This document shows, one piece after another, positions 32,945-45,027 of a stretch of DNA of 64,000 nucleotides. The notes below the pieces were generated by a model that saw only the letters and a program-made list of their open reading frames with translations, did no database searches and was not told the origin of the DNA. Both the position numbers and the translations under genes were made by a program. Source of the stretch: Delphinus delphis (Eukaryota; Chordata; Mammalia; Artiodactyla; Delphinidae). Position 1 is the first letter of the stretch; every line of letters begins with the position of its first letter. The stretch is taken from the NCBI RefSeq assembly GCF_949987515.2, contig NC_082697.1, forward strand, positions 19,165,730 to 19,229,729. Direction: 5' to 3'.

Positions 32945-32950
32945 AGTAGC

Positions 32951-33618
32951 CTTTTATACACCATTTTTGAGCTCTGGTTTTTGCTTTAACTTTCAGTTAG
33001 GCAGAGCACATATCCACGTCACTTTTCCAAAAAGACTGCATCAGGGATTTATTATAGAATCCCCTGAATATTGAAAGGAAATGTGGTTTTGTTAACATGC
33101 CCCACAAATGAAAACTGATAGGAGGTAAGAAACATAATTCTGTCAAGGATCACACAAGAAATCACTGCCAACCAGGAGCCCGGACTCTAACTGTGTCCTT
33201 ACACGTCAGCTGCTGGTCCTTGGTCCTCTTCTCTCTTCATGCAGGTACGTGTTTGGACCCAGGTGTGGATCTTTATATTCCTCCTTGCTAAAGTGCATCA
33301 TGTACTGGTTGGCCTGCCACCAGGCTACAAGTCCCCTTAAGTCCTTCCCAGGGCTGGACCCTGGCCTCACAGTGCTCACTGGGCAGTATCAGGGCCTCCT
33401 GGTGCTGGAAGCAGCCAGAGGAGGAAGCTGGTGCCATGACAGGCGGACCCCTCAGGTGCCAACACCTGGAGAGCCTGCTAGCCTGTTTTCTTGGCACCAC
33501 TGATGTCTGCCCATATCTTTGGGGGCTTCCTCTGGGCTCTCAAATTATTATTAACCACATATGACTTCATGCTCCAAATCTTTCAGGATGTGTGTGTTCG
33601 ACCCACGTCTTAAGTAAT
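32951..33618. other. unique sequence, nothing identified
   Basis: Frames at 33249-33503 exist on both strands and lack domains. No repeat was recognised. Confidence 0.45.
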
Positions 33619-33619
33619 G

Positions 33620-33835
33620 ATGTGACATGATGTCTTTAGTGTATACTATAGTCTTGTCATAGTGTTAGTTGCTTTACATTGATTGCCTTATGCATTCATC
33701 CAGATATCTTATTATCTTCATGACAGTTGAGGAAACTGAGACTGAAGGAGGATATGTCACTTGCTCAGAGCCGCTTGCCTGGTAAGCAACAGAGCCTGCA
33801 TCAGGACCAGCATTCTGACTCATGGCCCTTAATCT
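33620..33835 (-). repeat. MIR SINE relic
   Basis: 'tgtgttagttgctttacatt'-like start, 'cttcatgacagttgaggaaa', 'ctgagactgaaggaggatat', 'catcaggaccagcattctga' in reverse MIR order. Confidence 0.8.
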
Positions 33836-34714
33836 CCCTCCCCCACAACCCCCAAGCTATATACCTTCTTGCGTATAAAGGACTGTGGCTACATAGCCTC
33901 CAGTGGCTCCTCCTGGATCCCTGCACTGCCTCCAGCCTCCCTGAGATGGCTCCTTGTCTAGTTTTTACATACAAGATGGGGCTCAGGCTTTCTGGGCTCC
34001 CAGCAGTTTTAGCTCTGTGGGTTCCCCCTTAATCCCCCTCCCATGAAGGACGGAGCAGTGAAGGGGCTGCCATACCTTCAACCTGGGTTTCAGCTTCAGG
34101 CTGGGAGCAGACACACCCTCATCCCGGGGTCCCAGGGCTCACCTCCCTCTAGTTTTTATTGCTTTGGAAAGAAGGATTGAGGGGAATAGTTTACAGGCTT
34201 GAGAGGAGCAATAAAGTTTGCAAGCATTTCTGCCTCTTACTTAATAAACCTTAATGTCTCCCCATGCACCCATTCACCTAAAAAACCCCACATACACACA
34301 CATAGAAAAATGGAAGGGGGGAGTTGCAGTTTCAGGTGCTATCATTGAGCAAAAAATCTCATGAATTCCATCCACATGACCCTCGACCCGACCTGTGGAG
34401 TTCTTTGAACAGGGAGCAGAGTGTGTGGCTGGAAGCAGCTTCAGGGGACATTCAAGCCTCCCTGTGCTGCAGAGAGGCTGCAGGGCTCACCCTGGGGCCA
34501 CCACACTCCAGGCCCTGGGCTTGCTCCAAGTTCTCTGGGGTCTGGGGAGATGGGGCGTTGGCTAGCATGGGGCAAAGTAGAGCAAACCATCATCAGCCCA
34601 AATCCCAGAGTATGCCTAGGGAGTCAAGCAAGATGCGAAAGCACTGATGGTAGGCTTGAGAGAGAGAAATTTAGTTCTTGGCTTGAGGAGTTTGAATTTC
34701 AAGTAGCGATTTAT
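33836..34714. other. unique sequence, nothing identified
   Basis: GC-richer. Two overlapping plus-strand frames of 107-110 codons (34324-34753) are in different phases and share no domain. Confidence 0.45.
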
Positions 34715-34715
34715 A

Positions 34716-34945
34716 CACCTGATATAATAGTTACACTAATTGAACAGTTCTAAGTCAAGACATTATTCTACACTCTACGTGTGTTCATGAAATCCCTCCA
34801 AGGTAAGTACTGTTATTATCCCCATCTTTTAGATGTAGAAACAGATGTTCAGAGAGGTGAAGTTACTTACCCAAGGTCACACAGCTGTAAGGGATGGAGC
34901 TAGTATTCAACTGGAAACAGTTGACTTTCAGAGCCTGTGATTTTG
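34716..34945 (-). repeat. MIR SINE relic, nearly complete
   Basis: 'gtactgttattatccccatc', 'ttttagatgtagaaacagat', 'acttacccaaggtcacacag' and 'ctgtaagggatggagctag' give a strong reverse MIR. Confidence 0.9.
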
Positions 34946-34984
34946 AGGGCTCTCTTGGCATTGACCTTGGCTCAGTGGTACCAA

Positions 34985-35195
34985 GCATTAGGGCCTCGGA
35001 AATTCAGATTAGAGAACCAGCATCCACTGAGTCCCTCCTTCTGTGTGCCAGGTAGTTTCAATAAATTAGCCCTTCCAGTATTCACAGTGAACTTTGAGAT
35101 GGATTATAATTCTCTTTATTCAGATGAGGAAGAAGGTTCAGAGAGATTAAAGCCACCCAAACTGGGATTCACAGGGTGGCCTGACATCAAAAACT
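34985..35195 (-). repeat. MIR SINE relic
   Basis: 'ctccttctgtgtgccaggta', 'ctttattcagatgaggaaga' and 'aggttcagagagattaaagc' form a second reverse MIR 40 bp after the previous one. Confidence 0.75.
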
Positions 35196-35254
35196 GTAAC
35201 ATCCCGTTGTCTCAAAGGAAGAGGTAATTTGTGCTTATAGAGATTAGGGAAACA

Positions 35255-35412
35255 GTGGACTTCATTCATTCATTCATTCATTCAATCAATACTTCCTGAG
35301 AACTTTTCACATCATCTCTCTTCCTGGGAAGCTAAGTTATTCAAAGCCCTGGAGCTACAAAGACATAAGAAATTGTCTTTGGCCCCTTTGAATTCTAATC
35401 TCCAGTCCTGGA
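35255..35412 (-). repeat. L2 relic starting with (ATTC)n
   Basis: A 25-base attc repeat (35261-35285) leads into 'aatcaatacttcctgagaac' and 'aaagccctggagctacaaag', the reverse L2 3' end. Confidence 0.65.
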
Positions 35413-36372
35413 AAGCCCTGGAGTATGGCCTTTGAGGACTTCTAAGGAGGTATAGTTCCCCACACTGCTGACGGCCATGACACCTCTTTCTTTGTCTTGC
35501 TGTAGTCATCACTAGAAACTAAACTTGAGCTCACCGCCCTCACTAACCACGAGGTCAGTTGTATGCTTGTGTAGAAGGGTAGGTGGGAGACTTGTCTTCT
35601 GGGTGGAAGAGTTAATCTTGAGAACCTTTCTTAAACCGGCAAATGTATTGAGGATCTGAACAGAAACTCACTTCATTTAACCTGGAGAGGATGGGGGCCA
35701 TTTGTGAAGGATTGAGAGCTCCAGGGAGGGTTGGGGTCATTGGGAGTAAAGGGCACACATTTTGGGGGCAGGGCAGCCAGTGGGGAGTCCCTACCAGTTT
35801 TGTATCTCTCTGATCCCTTGAATCCAAGTCCTTCTCTTTAGAGATCTCTCTTTCTTTATCTAAGATTGTATTTACAAATACCTTCCCCCAGGTATTTGCC
35901 AGGAATGTTACATATACTTTCAAGTCAGCTCAAAGTTTTCAGTAAGACAAAATCTAAACTTTTAGTTATGATTCCTAAAACTCAGTTTGTTCTTTTCTTC
36001 TTTCTTCCCTTGAAAGTATGTTTCATTTTCTTTGCCTCTGTGTGGAGAAAAAAAACCCAGTGAAGTAGTGGAATTATAGCTTTAAACATATAAACATGTC
36101 TTTTTACATATTGCTGTGCATATAAATCGTGTCCATCAGCATACACACCAGGAAGATCCAAGTGGCTAATTAACAGTTTGATTTATGTCTTTATGATAAG
36201 ACAATATTGTAAACAGTGTGTACATCATATATAAACTAGGATTACATGCCAAAATATTAATTCAATATACATGTCTATCTTCATAGCAACAAAGGTATTC
36301 TAAAACAGATAGAAAGTTATTTTAAAATGGTTGCATGATGAGTGATTTTTTTTTCATTTTACTTCTTGTAAA
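35413..36372. other. unique sequence, nothing identified
   Basis: No recognised repeat or exon. AT content rises after 35860. Confidence 0.45.
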
Positions 36373-36374
36373 TT

Positions 36375-36490
36375 TTTTTAAAGGCTCATTTATATAACAA
36401 ATATTTATTGAACAACTACTGGACAGAAGGTTGGAACTAGAACAGGACAAAAAGAGGTCTCTTTTTCATGGATCTGATGGTTTAGTTATT
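36375..36490 (-). repeat. L2 3'-end relic
   Basis: 'caaatatttattgaacaact', 'actggacagaaggttggaac' and 'catggatctgatggtttag' follow reverse L2. Confidence 0.55.
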
Positions 36491-36922
36491 AGCATGTTGT
36501 TTTATTGCCAATAAATACAAGGGAGACTATAATCCAAAATGATAAAAGTTTTTAATAGGGGATTAACTCCTCAATAGGTTTGACCTTTAATGAGGCTGAA
36601 ATGCAGTATTTTGATCCCTTTCTGAGGAGAGGAAGATGCTGATATCAAGGATGGCGATTTTCTTGCCTTCTAGGCAGAGAGAAGTTGGATATGCTGAAAA
36701 CTCTTTGGCACCAGAAGACAAGATAAGGAAGGTGATGAAATCATGATACACTCAAGTCATCAGCAACAGGACAGCAGATATTAGTGGCATCCAATTATAG
36801 GGGCCCCTGACTCAGGCTTCCTCCTGGTTCACTGTCTCAGAGCCAGCTGAAAGGTTGGTCTTGGAAGTCCATCTGTAAAGATGGTTGATGTCCAACTAGC
36901 AAAAGGCCAAAAAACATCTTTT
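36491..36922. other. unique sequence, nothing identified
   Basis: No recognised repeat, exon or RNA gene. Confidence 0.45.
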
Positions 36923-36924
36923 TG

Positions 36925-37495
36925 AAACTGCAAAGTTGATCATGTCATACTCCAACCACTTACATCATTTCAGTGGATTCTCATTGCTATTGGGCAGAAG
37001 ACCAGAATCCTTAAGCCGTCCTACAAAGTCTTACATAATATGGATGTTGCCTGCTTTTCTCATGAGTCTCCTCCTCATTTTCTGGGTGATTCAATTGCAC
37101 ACATCATATAACCCCTTGCCTTAGGCTTTTGAATATCTATTTCTTTTACTTGGAATAATCTCTCACCTTGCCTCTTCACTTCATCTAGTTCATGTTCCGC
37201 ATCTTTTAGGTTGAAGCTCAAGGATCACTGCCTTAGACAAGCCTTCCTTGATATCCTGGACCGGGCCAATTCCCCTTATTATTTCCTTTAATAGCACCGT
37301 GTGCATCTTCTCCAGAGCACGATCACACAATTGTATTGTTATTTACTTGATTAATATCTTGCCTTTCCTATGAGGGTAGGGTTAGTGTCTTTTATTTTCC
37401 CTTTCATCACTGATTCCCTTAGAGCCTGGAACTGTGCCTGGTGTTGTATAGACCCTCAGTAACTGGTTGTTGCATATGCATGAATAACAATGAGA
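36925..37495 (+). repeat. L2 LINE relic, long
   Basis: Forward L2: 'gttgatcatgtcatactcca', 'tttcagtggattctcattgc', 'cctacaaagtcttacataat', 'gttgaagctcaaggatcact', 'aactgtgcctggtgttgtat'. Nearly the same segment as the L2 copies at 12640 and 28480. Confidence 0.8.
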
Positions 37496-38102
37496 GTTTA
37501 ATCTTCTCGTGTAGGGTAGCATAACCTAACAGGACAGGCTGCCCAGGGGTCCATTTGGGGAAAAAACTGAAGAGGACATCAGGATGAGTGTCTGTCCACT
37601 AGACACAGGAAAGAGAACCCGAGAATAGATAGTGAGACTAAAGACCATGCCTGCCTGAATGGGTAAAGAGCCCCTTCCCTCAGTCATAAAATTTAGGGCT
37701 GAGTTCCCTGGGTTCTGTTCTGAGTGATGAGAAGAAAGGTATGCCATGCACAGTTGCTTCTCCTAAACATCTTCCAGTAACATGCTAGGTGGTGAAATCA
37801 TGGTGCAGTCTAGTTGTCACCAACAGGGCTGTAACTAAGAAAGCTATAGCTAAGTTGAGTGAGTGAATGTTTCTGAAAACTAGAAAGAGAGGGGTAAGAC
37901 CAGTGAGGAGACACCACACCCACTTTAAGGAGAACAGCTTTGCTAGTGACATTGGAGTCACGGTCAAGTGGGTCCCTTCTAGGCTGCCATTGTCAAGGGA
38001 AGCTGGGCTGACTGAATGTGTAAAGGTTAGCATTTCATGAAAAAGTAGGTTAAGGGGGAAGACCTTTGTGGATCTCATACTGAGAGAGGAGAATCCCTCG
38101 TT
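37496..38102. other. unique sequence, nothing identified
   Basis: A 116-codon minus-strand frame (37785-38135) runs into MIR sequence and has no domain. Confidence 0.4.
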
Positions 38103-38104
38103 AT

Positions 38105-38326
38105 TCATAATCATAATGGTGATAATAAATACCACTTTCTGAACATCTGTCTGGGCACTTTAAAATTTTACTTTTACTCTTCAGAACAACTTTAGATGTT
38201 CAGTTTTATTATCTGTACCTTATAAGTAAGGAAACAGAGGCTCAAAGAGGTTACGTGGCTTGTCCAGGACTCCATAGCTGCTAGATGACAGAGCTGAGAC
38301 TCAAAAGTGGCTGTAGCCATGCTCCT
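38105..38326 (-). repeat. MIR SINE relic
   Basis: 'ataaataccactttctgaac', 'aaggaaacagaggctcaaag', 'aggttacgtggcttgtccag' and 'agctgctagatgacagagct' give a clear reverse MIR. Confidence 0.88.
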
Positions 38327-40432
38327 TCTTCATTGACAGAACTGGCTCTGGGGGCTGCCCATGAAGGCAGATGAACTTTTCCATCAGGTCCTTTAGTAGA
38401 AATAAGCCACATGAACCTTGCAACCTGCTTCTCACCAGGTGCATTCTCAAGGTACTGGGCTTTCTTCCTCCTCAATTCCCTTTGATGTTAGTGGGAAATC
38501 AGCACCTGGAGGCTTCAGAAAATCACAGTGGGGCTTTGTGTCCATCTGGATTTCATGGCATGTACATTTTGATAAAAGTATCCAGAATCTATCTATCTAT
38601 TTTCTATTTAATAAGGTGCCATTAAATAATTTTCTAATTCGATGATGGAAATTAAACTTTCCATATGTAAAGTAGGTAAAAGATACCTTCTTTAATTATT
38701 TAAGTAATATCCAAAGAGGTAAACATCAAAAGAAGCTCAAGTTGTAACACAGAGAAAAAAAACCTTTAGGATCAGCAACTTTTTAAAGGCATGCAAGATG
38801 GTCTCAGACACACACCCAAGCTATGCTTAAGGCTTAATTTTTTTAAATATTGCAACTTTACTGATAACAAGATCATTTATAATGCTGCTATATGTCCATG
38901 GCATACTCTTAACCACCCAGCATACCTGTCATATTTATATACAAGCTACTTATTACTATGGGGTTTCAATGAGGAAAAATCAATTAATTGGAAGCTTGGA
39001 AAGTAATAGGAAGGACTGAGATACTGATGAGTTTTTCTTTACCATAAGCATGGCTGTCTCAACAGTTAGCTCTTGAATACAGCAAGAGAACAGGTGAAAT
39101 TTCCCCCATTAAACGCTAACTGCCTCCGTTATTTAATAATCTAATAATCTGCATTATTTAGTCAGAACAAAATCTTCTCCTCTCTGGCTTCCTTCTTTTA
39201 ACGTATGAGCACTTCTGTACCCTATTAGTCCTTTCTTGACTCTGAAATATTTTCTACCTAATATCTAATCCTTTTTCTCTCCTTCTCAGGCAAACTTTTC
39301 CTAAGCGTCAGACACCGTGCTGGGCATGAGAACACATCACAGCTCTCCAGGATCCTACTTTACAGCCTCTTTGGTCTGATGGTTTCTCCTGTTAAGCTTC
39401 CAAAGGCAGAGCCTGGGAAAAAAGATGCTCTCAACTCCCACTAAACCAGGCCGCTCTGGCCATTTAACAAATCATAGCCCTGGTCCTGGTGTTCACTCCC
39501 CAAATGATGGGTTAAGGGAAATCTGTTTCTTCCTCCAGATGTTTCTGCTGTTGGATTAGGTGATACAGGGGTAGCTCCTCATGTGGGGAATGGAGAGGTA
39601 GTGGTTTATCAGATCACTGTCTGGCTCTGTTTTTGCTCTCAGAGAGAGAGCGAGAAGTACTAGATACTATTGGACATCTGATTTGATGAGAGAGAGAGGT
39701 GCGATGGACTCATCTCCTTGAACAGGGTATAATGAGTACAGATGTTGTCAAACACATGTGTACGGCATACAGTCATGCAGAGGAAGGCCACGTATAGGTC
39801 CATTGCAAATTAGAAATAAAAAAAAAACTTGTTCTATGCCACAAATGGTTTGAGAAGCACTATTTTATAGGACAATGATTAAATAAACTCCTGAAAAAAA
39901 TTCAGTTGGTTACTAATTTTGGAGATAAATGGAATCTTCTATCTTTATCTCACTCATAGATTTATATCTCACAGCATATTAAACTTCTAAGAAATTCTCC
40001 ATTATAGAAACTTCTTTAGTTCTGTTTAAGCTAGTGTTTCTCTAATTGGGTTTGGCATGAAATATTTTTCTCCCCTGAATGCCTTACCCTGTGGGAAAGG
40101 TAGAGAGAAAGAGCCCTCTAAGAGTGGGGGATGTCAGGTAATTCCCCACATGCACTCCACACCTCCAGGAGTAGAACATCTGGTTTTCCCAGTTGAATTT
40201 TGATATCACGCAATTCTCTTCAAGCTTTGTCTGCCAGACACGGCCTTGAGCCCCAGATTCTAGGACTGGAGAAAGCAGGCAGAGACAATTCCTCATCACC
40301 ATCAAGGTTTGCAGTATTTGAAAAGAGACAGCCCCAAGTTCAAGACTTTATGATGAGGCTCTATGATATGGAGCTGTGAAAAGAAAATCAAGTCATTCTT
40401 CCTCTGGGCATCTGTCTATGTATTCCTCTCCT
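38327..40432. other. long mostly unique stretch
   Basis: A weak reverse-L2 patch may lie near 39290-39385 ('cagacaccgtgctgggcatg'), and GA-rich runs occur near 39640-39700. Otherwise no element or exon was recognised. Confidence 0.4.
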
Positions 40433-40434
40433 TC

Positions 40435-41095
40435 CTTCCACAATAATTATTGAGCTTTTAATGTGTGCCAGAGACTGTACTAAGAAGTTAAGGGTATAGT
40501 TGAAAATAAAATGAACTGTATTCTTACTCTCTTTTTTTTTTTTTTTTTTTTTTTTTTTGCGGTACGCGGGGCTTTCACTGTTCTGGCGTCTCCCGTTGCA
40601 GAGCTCAGGCTCCAGACGCGCAGACTCAGCGGCCATGGCTCACGGGCCCAGCCACTCCGCGGCACGTGGGATCTTCCCAGACTGGGGCACGAACCCGTGT
40701 CCCCCGCATCAGCAGGCGGCCTCTCAACCACTGTGCCACCAGGGAAGCCCTTGTATTCCTACTCTTAAGGCACCAGTAATCTAGTGAGGGTCATAGACAA
40801 GTAATCAAGCCATTTTGCTAACACACATTAAATGTATGGTGGAGAGAATGTACACAATTTGTAAGGGGAATGTACACAATTTGTAAGGTTGAATAAAAAG
40901 CCAAGAAGACTTCTCAAAGGAAGAGACAACCAGTGTGAGTACTGAAGGATGAAGAGAAGAGGAGTCAGCCAAGGGAAGGGAGGCAGAGATGGGGAGGAAG
41001 TTCCAGGAAAATCCTTGTTTCCCAGTGGCGTCCTTGAGCACTCTAGTGACAGAAGGATGCTTCTGAACCAAGGAGGCCACTCTGGCTCAGGTGGA
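40435..41095 (-). repeat. L2 LINE relic interrupted by a SINE
   Basis: Reverse L2 left part 40435-40530 ('aataattattgagcttttaa', 'gtgccagagactgtactaag') continues after the SINE at 40752-41095 ('gactgaaggatgaagag'-like, 'ggaggaagttccaggaaaat', 'aaggaggccactctggctca'). The two halves are collinear. Confidence 0.8.
40531..40751 (-). mobile_element. cetacean CHR-type SINE inside L2, with TSD
   Basis: A reverse SINE with a 27-base poly-T, 'ctcaggctccagacgcgcag', 'catcagcaggcggcctctca' and head 'ccaccagggaagcccc'-like end. The target duplication tgtattcttactct (40517-40530) / tgtattcctactct (40752-40765) has one mismatch. Open frames here are SINE sequence. Confidence 0.95.
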
Positions 41096-41583
41096 ACCTG
41101 ATTTCCATTTCTTCCCCAGGTGCTTCAGAAAACGCAGTTTCCTGCCTTCAGTGCCAGAGTATAGAGTCCTTACAGACAGTTTCCAGTCACGTTCCTGCTG
41201 AGGGAGGTGATGACTTTTTAATGGGACTATCTTCAACAGCAGGGGTCAGATGCACCAGCACTTTTCTTATGAAAAATTAATCGAGCTCCAAGGTCAGGAC
41301 GTGATGAGTGAGGCTCATTAGAACAAATGATGTTTTTGGGTAAAAAGGCCTTTTTGTCCTTTCAGGATCTTGTCTAAATTCAGTAATTATGTCTGACTCA
41401 CACTTTAAGCAAACAAACCAGTGAAATATGGGTGCTCAGAGATGGGGGAAGAGGTGGAGGAGATTCAGCTGAGCCTTGCTGGGATTTTGTTTCAGCAGGA
41501 GTCTTGCAGAAGGGCTAGGCTCAGTCTTCTCTGGCTGTATTTCTTGTGGTACATACTGCGAACATTGATGTTTCCATGCTAGT
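41096..41583. other. unique sequence, nothing identified
   Basis: No recognised repeat, exon or RNA gene. Confidence 0.45.
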
Positions 41584-41584
41584 G

Positions 41585-41668
41585 ATCACCAGCTCTTAGA
41601 GAGGCCTCATGCATAGAAGGGTTCAGTAAATGTTTGCTGTCATTATTGCTATTATCATTGTAGTGGAA
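41585..41668 (+). repeat. MIR/L2 3'-end fragment
   Basis: 'gttcagtaaatgtttgctgt' followed by 'cattattgctattatcattg' is the MIR 3' terminus with its AT-rich extension. Confidence 0.55.
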
Positions 41669-42688
41669 ATTACGTTTATCTCCCTAACATCCACTTTTAT
41701 AAAAATCCCAATTTTTATTCAAATATCAACACCTTTTCTATCCAAGTCCATAGACTTTGTGGGGAAGAAGATTGAATCCTGTATATGGTTCAGGGCTATT
41801 TTAATTAGTAAAGCCACATTTCCTGGCCATGGTGCTTGGTTCAGGGCTGGGCTCACGGTCCCATTTGGACTCATGCAATGAGAAGAGATGTTTTCTACGA
41901 GTTTCTGGAATTGTACTTCCTAATTGTTGTTAGAGAGCTTCTAGTAGCAATCCCCTCCCCATCTGTCTTGGTATAATTCAAGAAAGCATGGATCTTTGGT
42001 AGTTGTTGGCAGCCATCTTGTAACCATGAAAAGCAACCTGCCTTAGGATGAAGCTGACGCCATGGGAAGCAGAAGAGGGATGGAAATGATGAGATTGTTG
42101 AGCTGCTGAATCAAACCAACACGTACCTACATCAATGCATTCATTATTCAATAATAATGCCTTCACTTTTCACCAATGTATCCTCTTTATAGTAAAAAAA
42201 AAAACAATTTGAGTAAAAATTTCCTATTATTTACAACTCAAGGCATCTTAAATGATAGAGAACTTGGTACATAAATTGAGGCATTGTTAATAACAAACTC
42301 TAAAATGTGAAACGCGTTGAGGTGGGATGAAGGGCATAGTAGAGGATACACTTGGTCAGTCAGCTTCCTCTTACACTTTGGGAAGGACACTATCAAGGTT
42401 GTAGTGTTAGTGGCCTTGGTAGGAGAAATAGAAATGCTGGTGCATGAATATGAAGCTTCTGTAAATAAGAATGTTTAGGTTGCAGGTGCCCTTTCTAAAC
42501 ACAGAAAGAGAGGAAAATACAGCTCTGTTATAAGAGCATAACCATTCTATTTAAGCCAACTTGAGTTGGGTTTTGTGTTTCTTGCAATAGATGCCTGTTC
42601 ATCATAGCAATCATCTAAAAATCTTGTGCATCCTGCTATCAGAGCACTTAGAAAAGTAAACATTCGCTCCCATTTCTGATTACCCTGA
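41669..42688. other. mostly unique; possible LTR fragment
   Basis: 41985-42190 ('ggcagccatcttgtaaccat', 'gttgagctgctgaatcaaac') recalls a forward MaLR/ERVL-type LTR 3' part, but I could not fix the family. The rest is unassigned. Confidence 0.35.
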
Positions 42689-42689
42689 G

Positions 42690-42812
42690 TGTCTTCACAC
42701 TATTTATGTCTTGCAGGCAGGAACTGTGAAAGGTATCTCAGCACCTCCAGCACCTCGTATAATATTTGGCACATAGTAGGTGCACGTATCTGCCTGCTGA
42801 ATGAGTGACCTC
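42690..42812 (+). repeat. L2 3'-end relic
   Basis: 'gtcttgcaggcaggaactgt', 'atttggcacatagtaggtgc' and 'ctgctgaatgagtgacc' follow the forward L2 terminus. Confidence 0.7.
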
Positions 42813-43488
42813 AATTAGAAGACCTCAATTAAATCAAAGGTCAGTAGATGAAATACGGAGACGGTTCACTCATTCCATCAATATTAGTGCCACCTTGTAT
42901 GTGGGGAACTCTGTGGCAGAGGATGATTCTCCACAGATCTACCCCTTTGGAGGATTTTCTCCCTCCCTCCCTCCCTCCCTCCCTCCAGTCTGAAGGTTCT
43001 CCCCAATCTACTCCCATTCCCTCTCCCTTTTATCCTTTACAGATGCGTCACCCAATCAACCTCTTGCACATTTGATTCCACCTTGGTGCCTGCTTCTCAG
43101 AGGACAGACACTGATACACATCACCTTGGCTCTTGAACGGCTGGTCTAACGAACGGTGGAATGTAAGTGTGATGCTCTGTATACCTCATCCCACGCTCAA
43201 GAGAGTCAGGAGCTGCCCTTCTCGGTGTTTGCATCCAGGGCAGGCATTTTCTTGAGCAAATGTGAAAAAAGGAAGAGGACAAAAAACAACAACAAAAAAA
43301 CAGCTGTGAGCAGCAACTGAGAGAGAGCAAGGCAGCAGCAAATAGGAATCGAAAGGGAATTATACAAGTTCGTTCCTTTTTGCATGCTGTGTTTTTAACA
43401 GGGGATCAGAATGTGCTGTGAAAGCTTTGAGGTAATACAGGGGGGTTCCCTGGGCTTTGTCTTCAGATCATATCCCTTATTATTGACT
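42813..43488. other. unique sequence with (CCCT)n tract
   Basis: A TCCC repeat lies at 42960-42987. No other recognised element or exon. Confidence 0.45.
42960..42987. repeat. (TCCC)7 microsatellite
   Basis: A pure tccc tetranucleotide run. Confidence 0.95.
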
Positions 43489-43489
43489 C

Positions 43490-44020
43490 ATTTTTTTTTT
43501 TTAACATCTTTTTTTTTTTTTTTTTTTTTTTGCGTTACGCGGGCCTCTCACTGTTGTGGCCTCTCCCTTTGCGGAGCACAGGCTCCGGACGTGCAGGCTC
43601 AGTGGCCATGGCTCACAGGCCCACAGGCTCAGCTGCTCCACGGCATGTGGGATCTTCCCGGACCGGAGCACGAACCCATGTCCCCTGCATCGGCAGGCGG
43701 ACTCTCAACCACTGCGCCACCAGGGAAGCCCTTTAACATCTTTATTGGAGTATAATTGCTTTACAATGCTGTGTTGGTTTCTGCTTTATAACAAAGTGAA
43801 TCAGTTATACATATAAATATAGCCCCATATCTCTTCCCTCTTGCATCTCCCTCCCTCCCACCCTCCCTATCCCACCCATCTAGGTGGTCACAGAGCACCA
43901 AGTTGATCTCCCTGTGCTATGCGGCTGCTTCCCACTAGCTAGCTATTTTACATTTGGTAGTGTATATATGTCCATGCCACTCTCTCACTTCGTCCCAGCT
44001 TACCCTTCCCACTCCCCATG
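43490..44020 (-). mobile_element. young L1 3' end interrupted by a SINE
   Basis: A reverse L1 3' UTR: poly-T at 43490-43499, ttaacatctt, then after the SINE 'ctttattggagtataattgc', 'ccctccctatcccacccatc', 'ctgatctcc'-type text and 'tcacttcgtcccagcttacc'. About 300 bp of L1 when the SINE is removed. Severely 5'-truncated, no ORF. Confidence 0.9.
43512..43731 (-). mobile_element. cetacean CHR-type SINE inside L1, with TSD
   Basis: A reverse SINE. The L1 word tttaacatctt is duplicated on both sides (about 43501-43511 and 43732-43742), so the SINE is younger than the L1. A 10-base duplication-like insert (about 43618-43630, 'ggcccacaggctcag') is absent from the other copies in the window. Confidence 0.95.
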
Positions 44021-44029
44021 GATAACCCT

Positions 44030-44150
44030 TTCTTTACAGTGTTGTTGAGAAGGTGAAGTAAGGCAACATAGATATGAAGGGTCCAGCACAATTCTGGCCA
44101 CGCGGGGAGATGCTCAGTGATATTAAGCATTGCTCATCAGAGGGGTAAGT
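44030..44150 (+). repeat. MIR 3' half, cut by the L1
   Basis: 'cagtgttgttgagaaggtga', 'gaagggtccagcacaattct' and 'gagatgctcagtgatattaa' are forward MIR. The L1 at 43490 probably interrupts its 5' part. Confidence 0.6.
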
Positions 44151-45024
44151 TTTGGAGTATGGGGGCAGCAGGGAGCAATCTGAGTGTTCTTGCTCTGCTA
44201 CTCAAGAAGAGTGATGGGTCGGGACTGAAAGACTATGTCCCTGTGGGTTCTTTGGCCACTGACCTCTCCCCTTGGCCTCCAGGTTCTTTTGCCAAAAATT
44301 AAAATAAATACAACCACTTTAAATTCTATGCCTTCCCCTTATTTTTGGAGAATCATAATAAATATTTTATCACATATTTGGATTCTAATAAAGGATGAGC
44401 TGACGTTTTAAAGCTAAAGATAGTGTATGTAGTCCAGACTGCTCCACGGAGCATCTGTAGAGGAGAAAACTAAGGCCTAGTGTTGGGGCACAGTTAGCTC
44501 AAGGCTTTGGCAGAGCTGGGTGGGCTTCCCTGTCCCCTTGTCTTGGGGCAGTGTGACGTTGCTTCAAATGTACCAGCCTCATTCAGAATTAGACTAATCA
44601 TTTTGGAACGAGCTCAGTCTGGCTGGTTTGAATAGGAACCCTGCTTTCTGGGAGCCTGATGTCCTCCTTTGGGGCCTTCTGTGATCTTAACAGCATGAAT
44701 TGCTCTGTCTTATTCCATGCTCCTAGTACACCTTGGGTATTGTCTTCTTAAGGTCTGCAATGCCTCTGTTTTCCCTTCTCAGCCATGGCAGGGGCCGTGC
44801 TCTGCTGAGATCAGTACGTCTGTGCCTGGAATAGATTAGGGCTCTACTTGCCCATTTGCAGAACGTGTTGAATTCATAGATTTTATGCGGATGGGTATCT
44901 CAGGGAGTATTGGGCAGCAGGGAAAAGGGTGTGGGTAAAGCACAAGTGGTTCACTTCACTTGTTTTGGGAAGGACTTCTGGGTTATAGACACACTCCTAA
45001 GAAAGAACTTCAGCCAAGAGGAAT
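44151..45024. other. mostly unique; faint MIR
   Basis: 'gaggagaaaactaaggccta' and 'gcacagttagctcaagg' near 44460-44530 suggest a decayed reverse MIR. The remainder is unassigned. Confidence 0.4.
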
Positions 45025-45027
45025 GAG

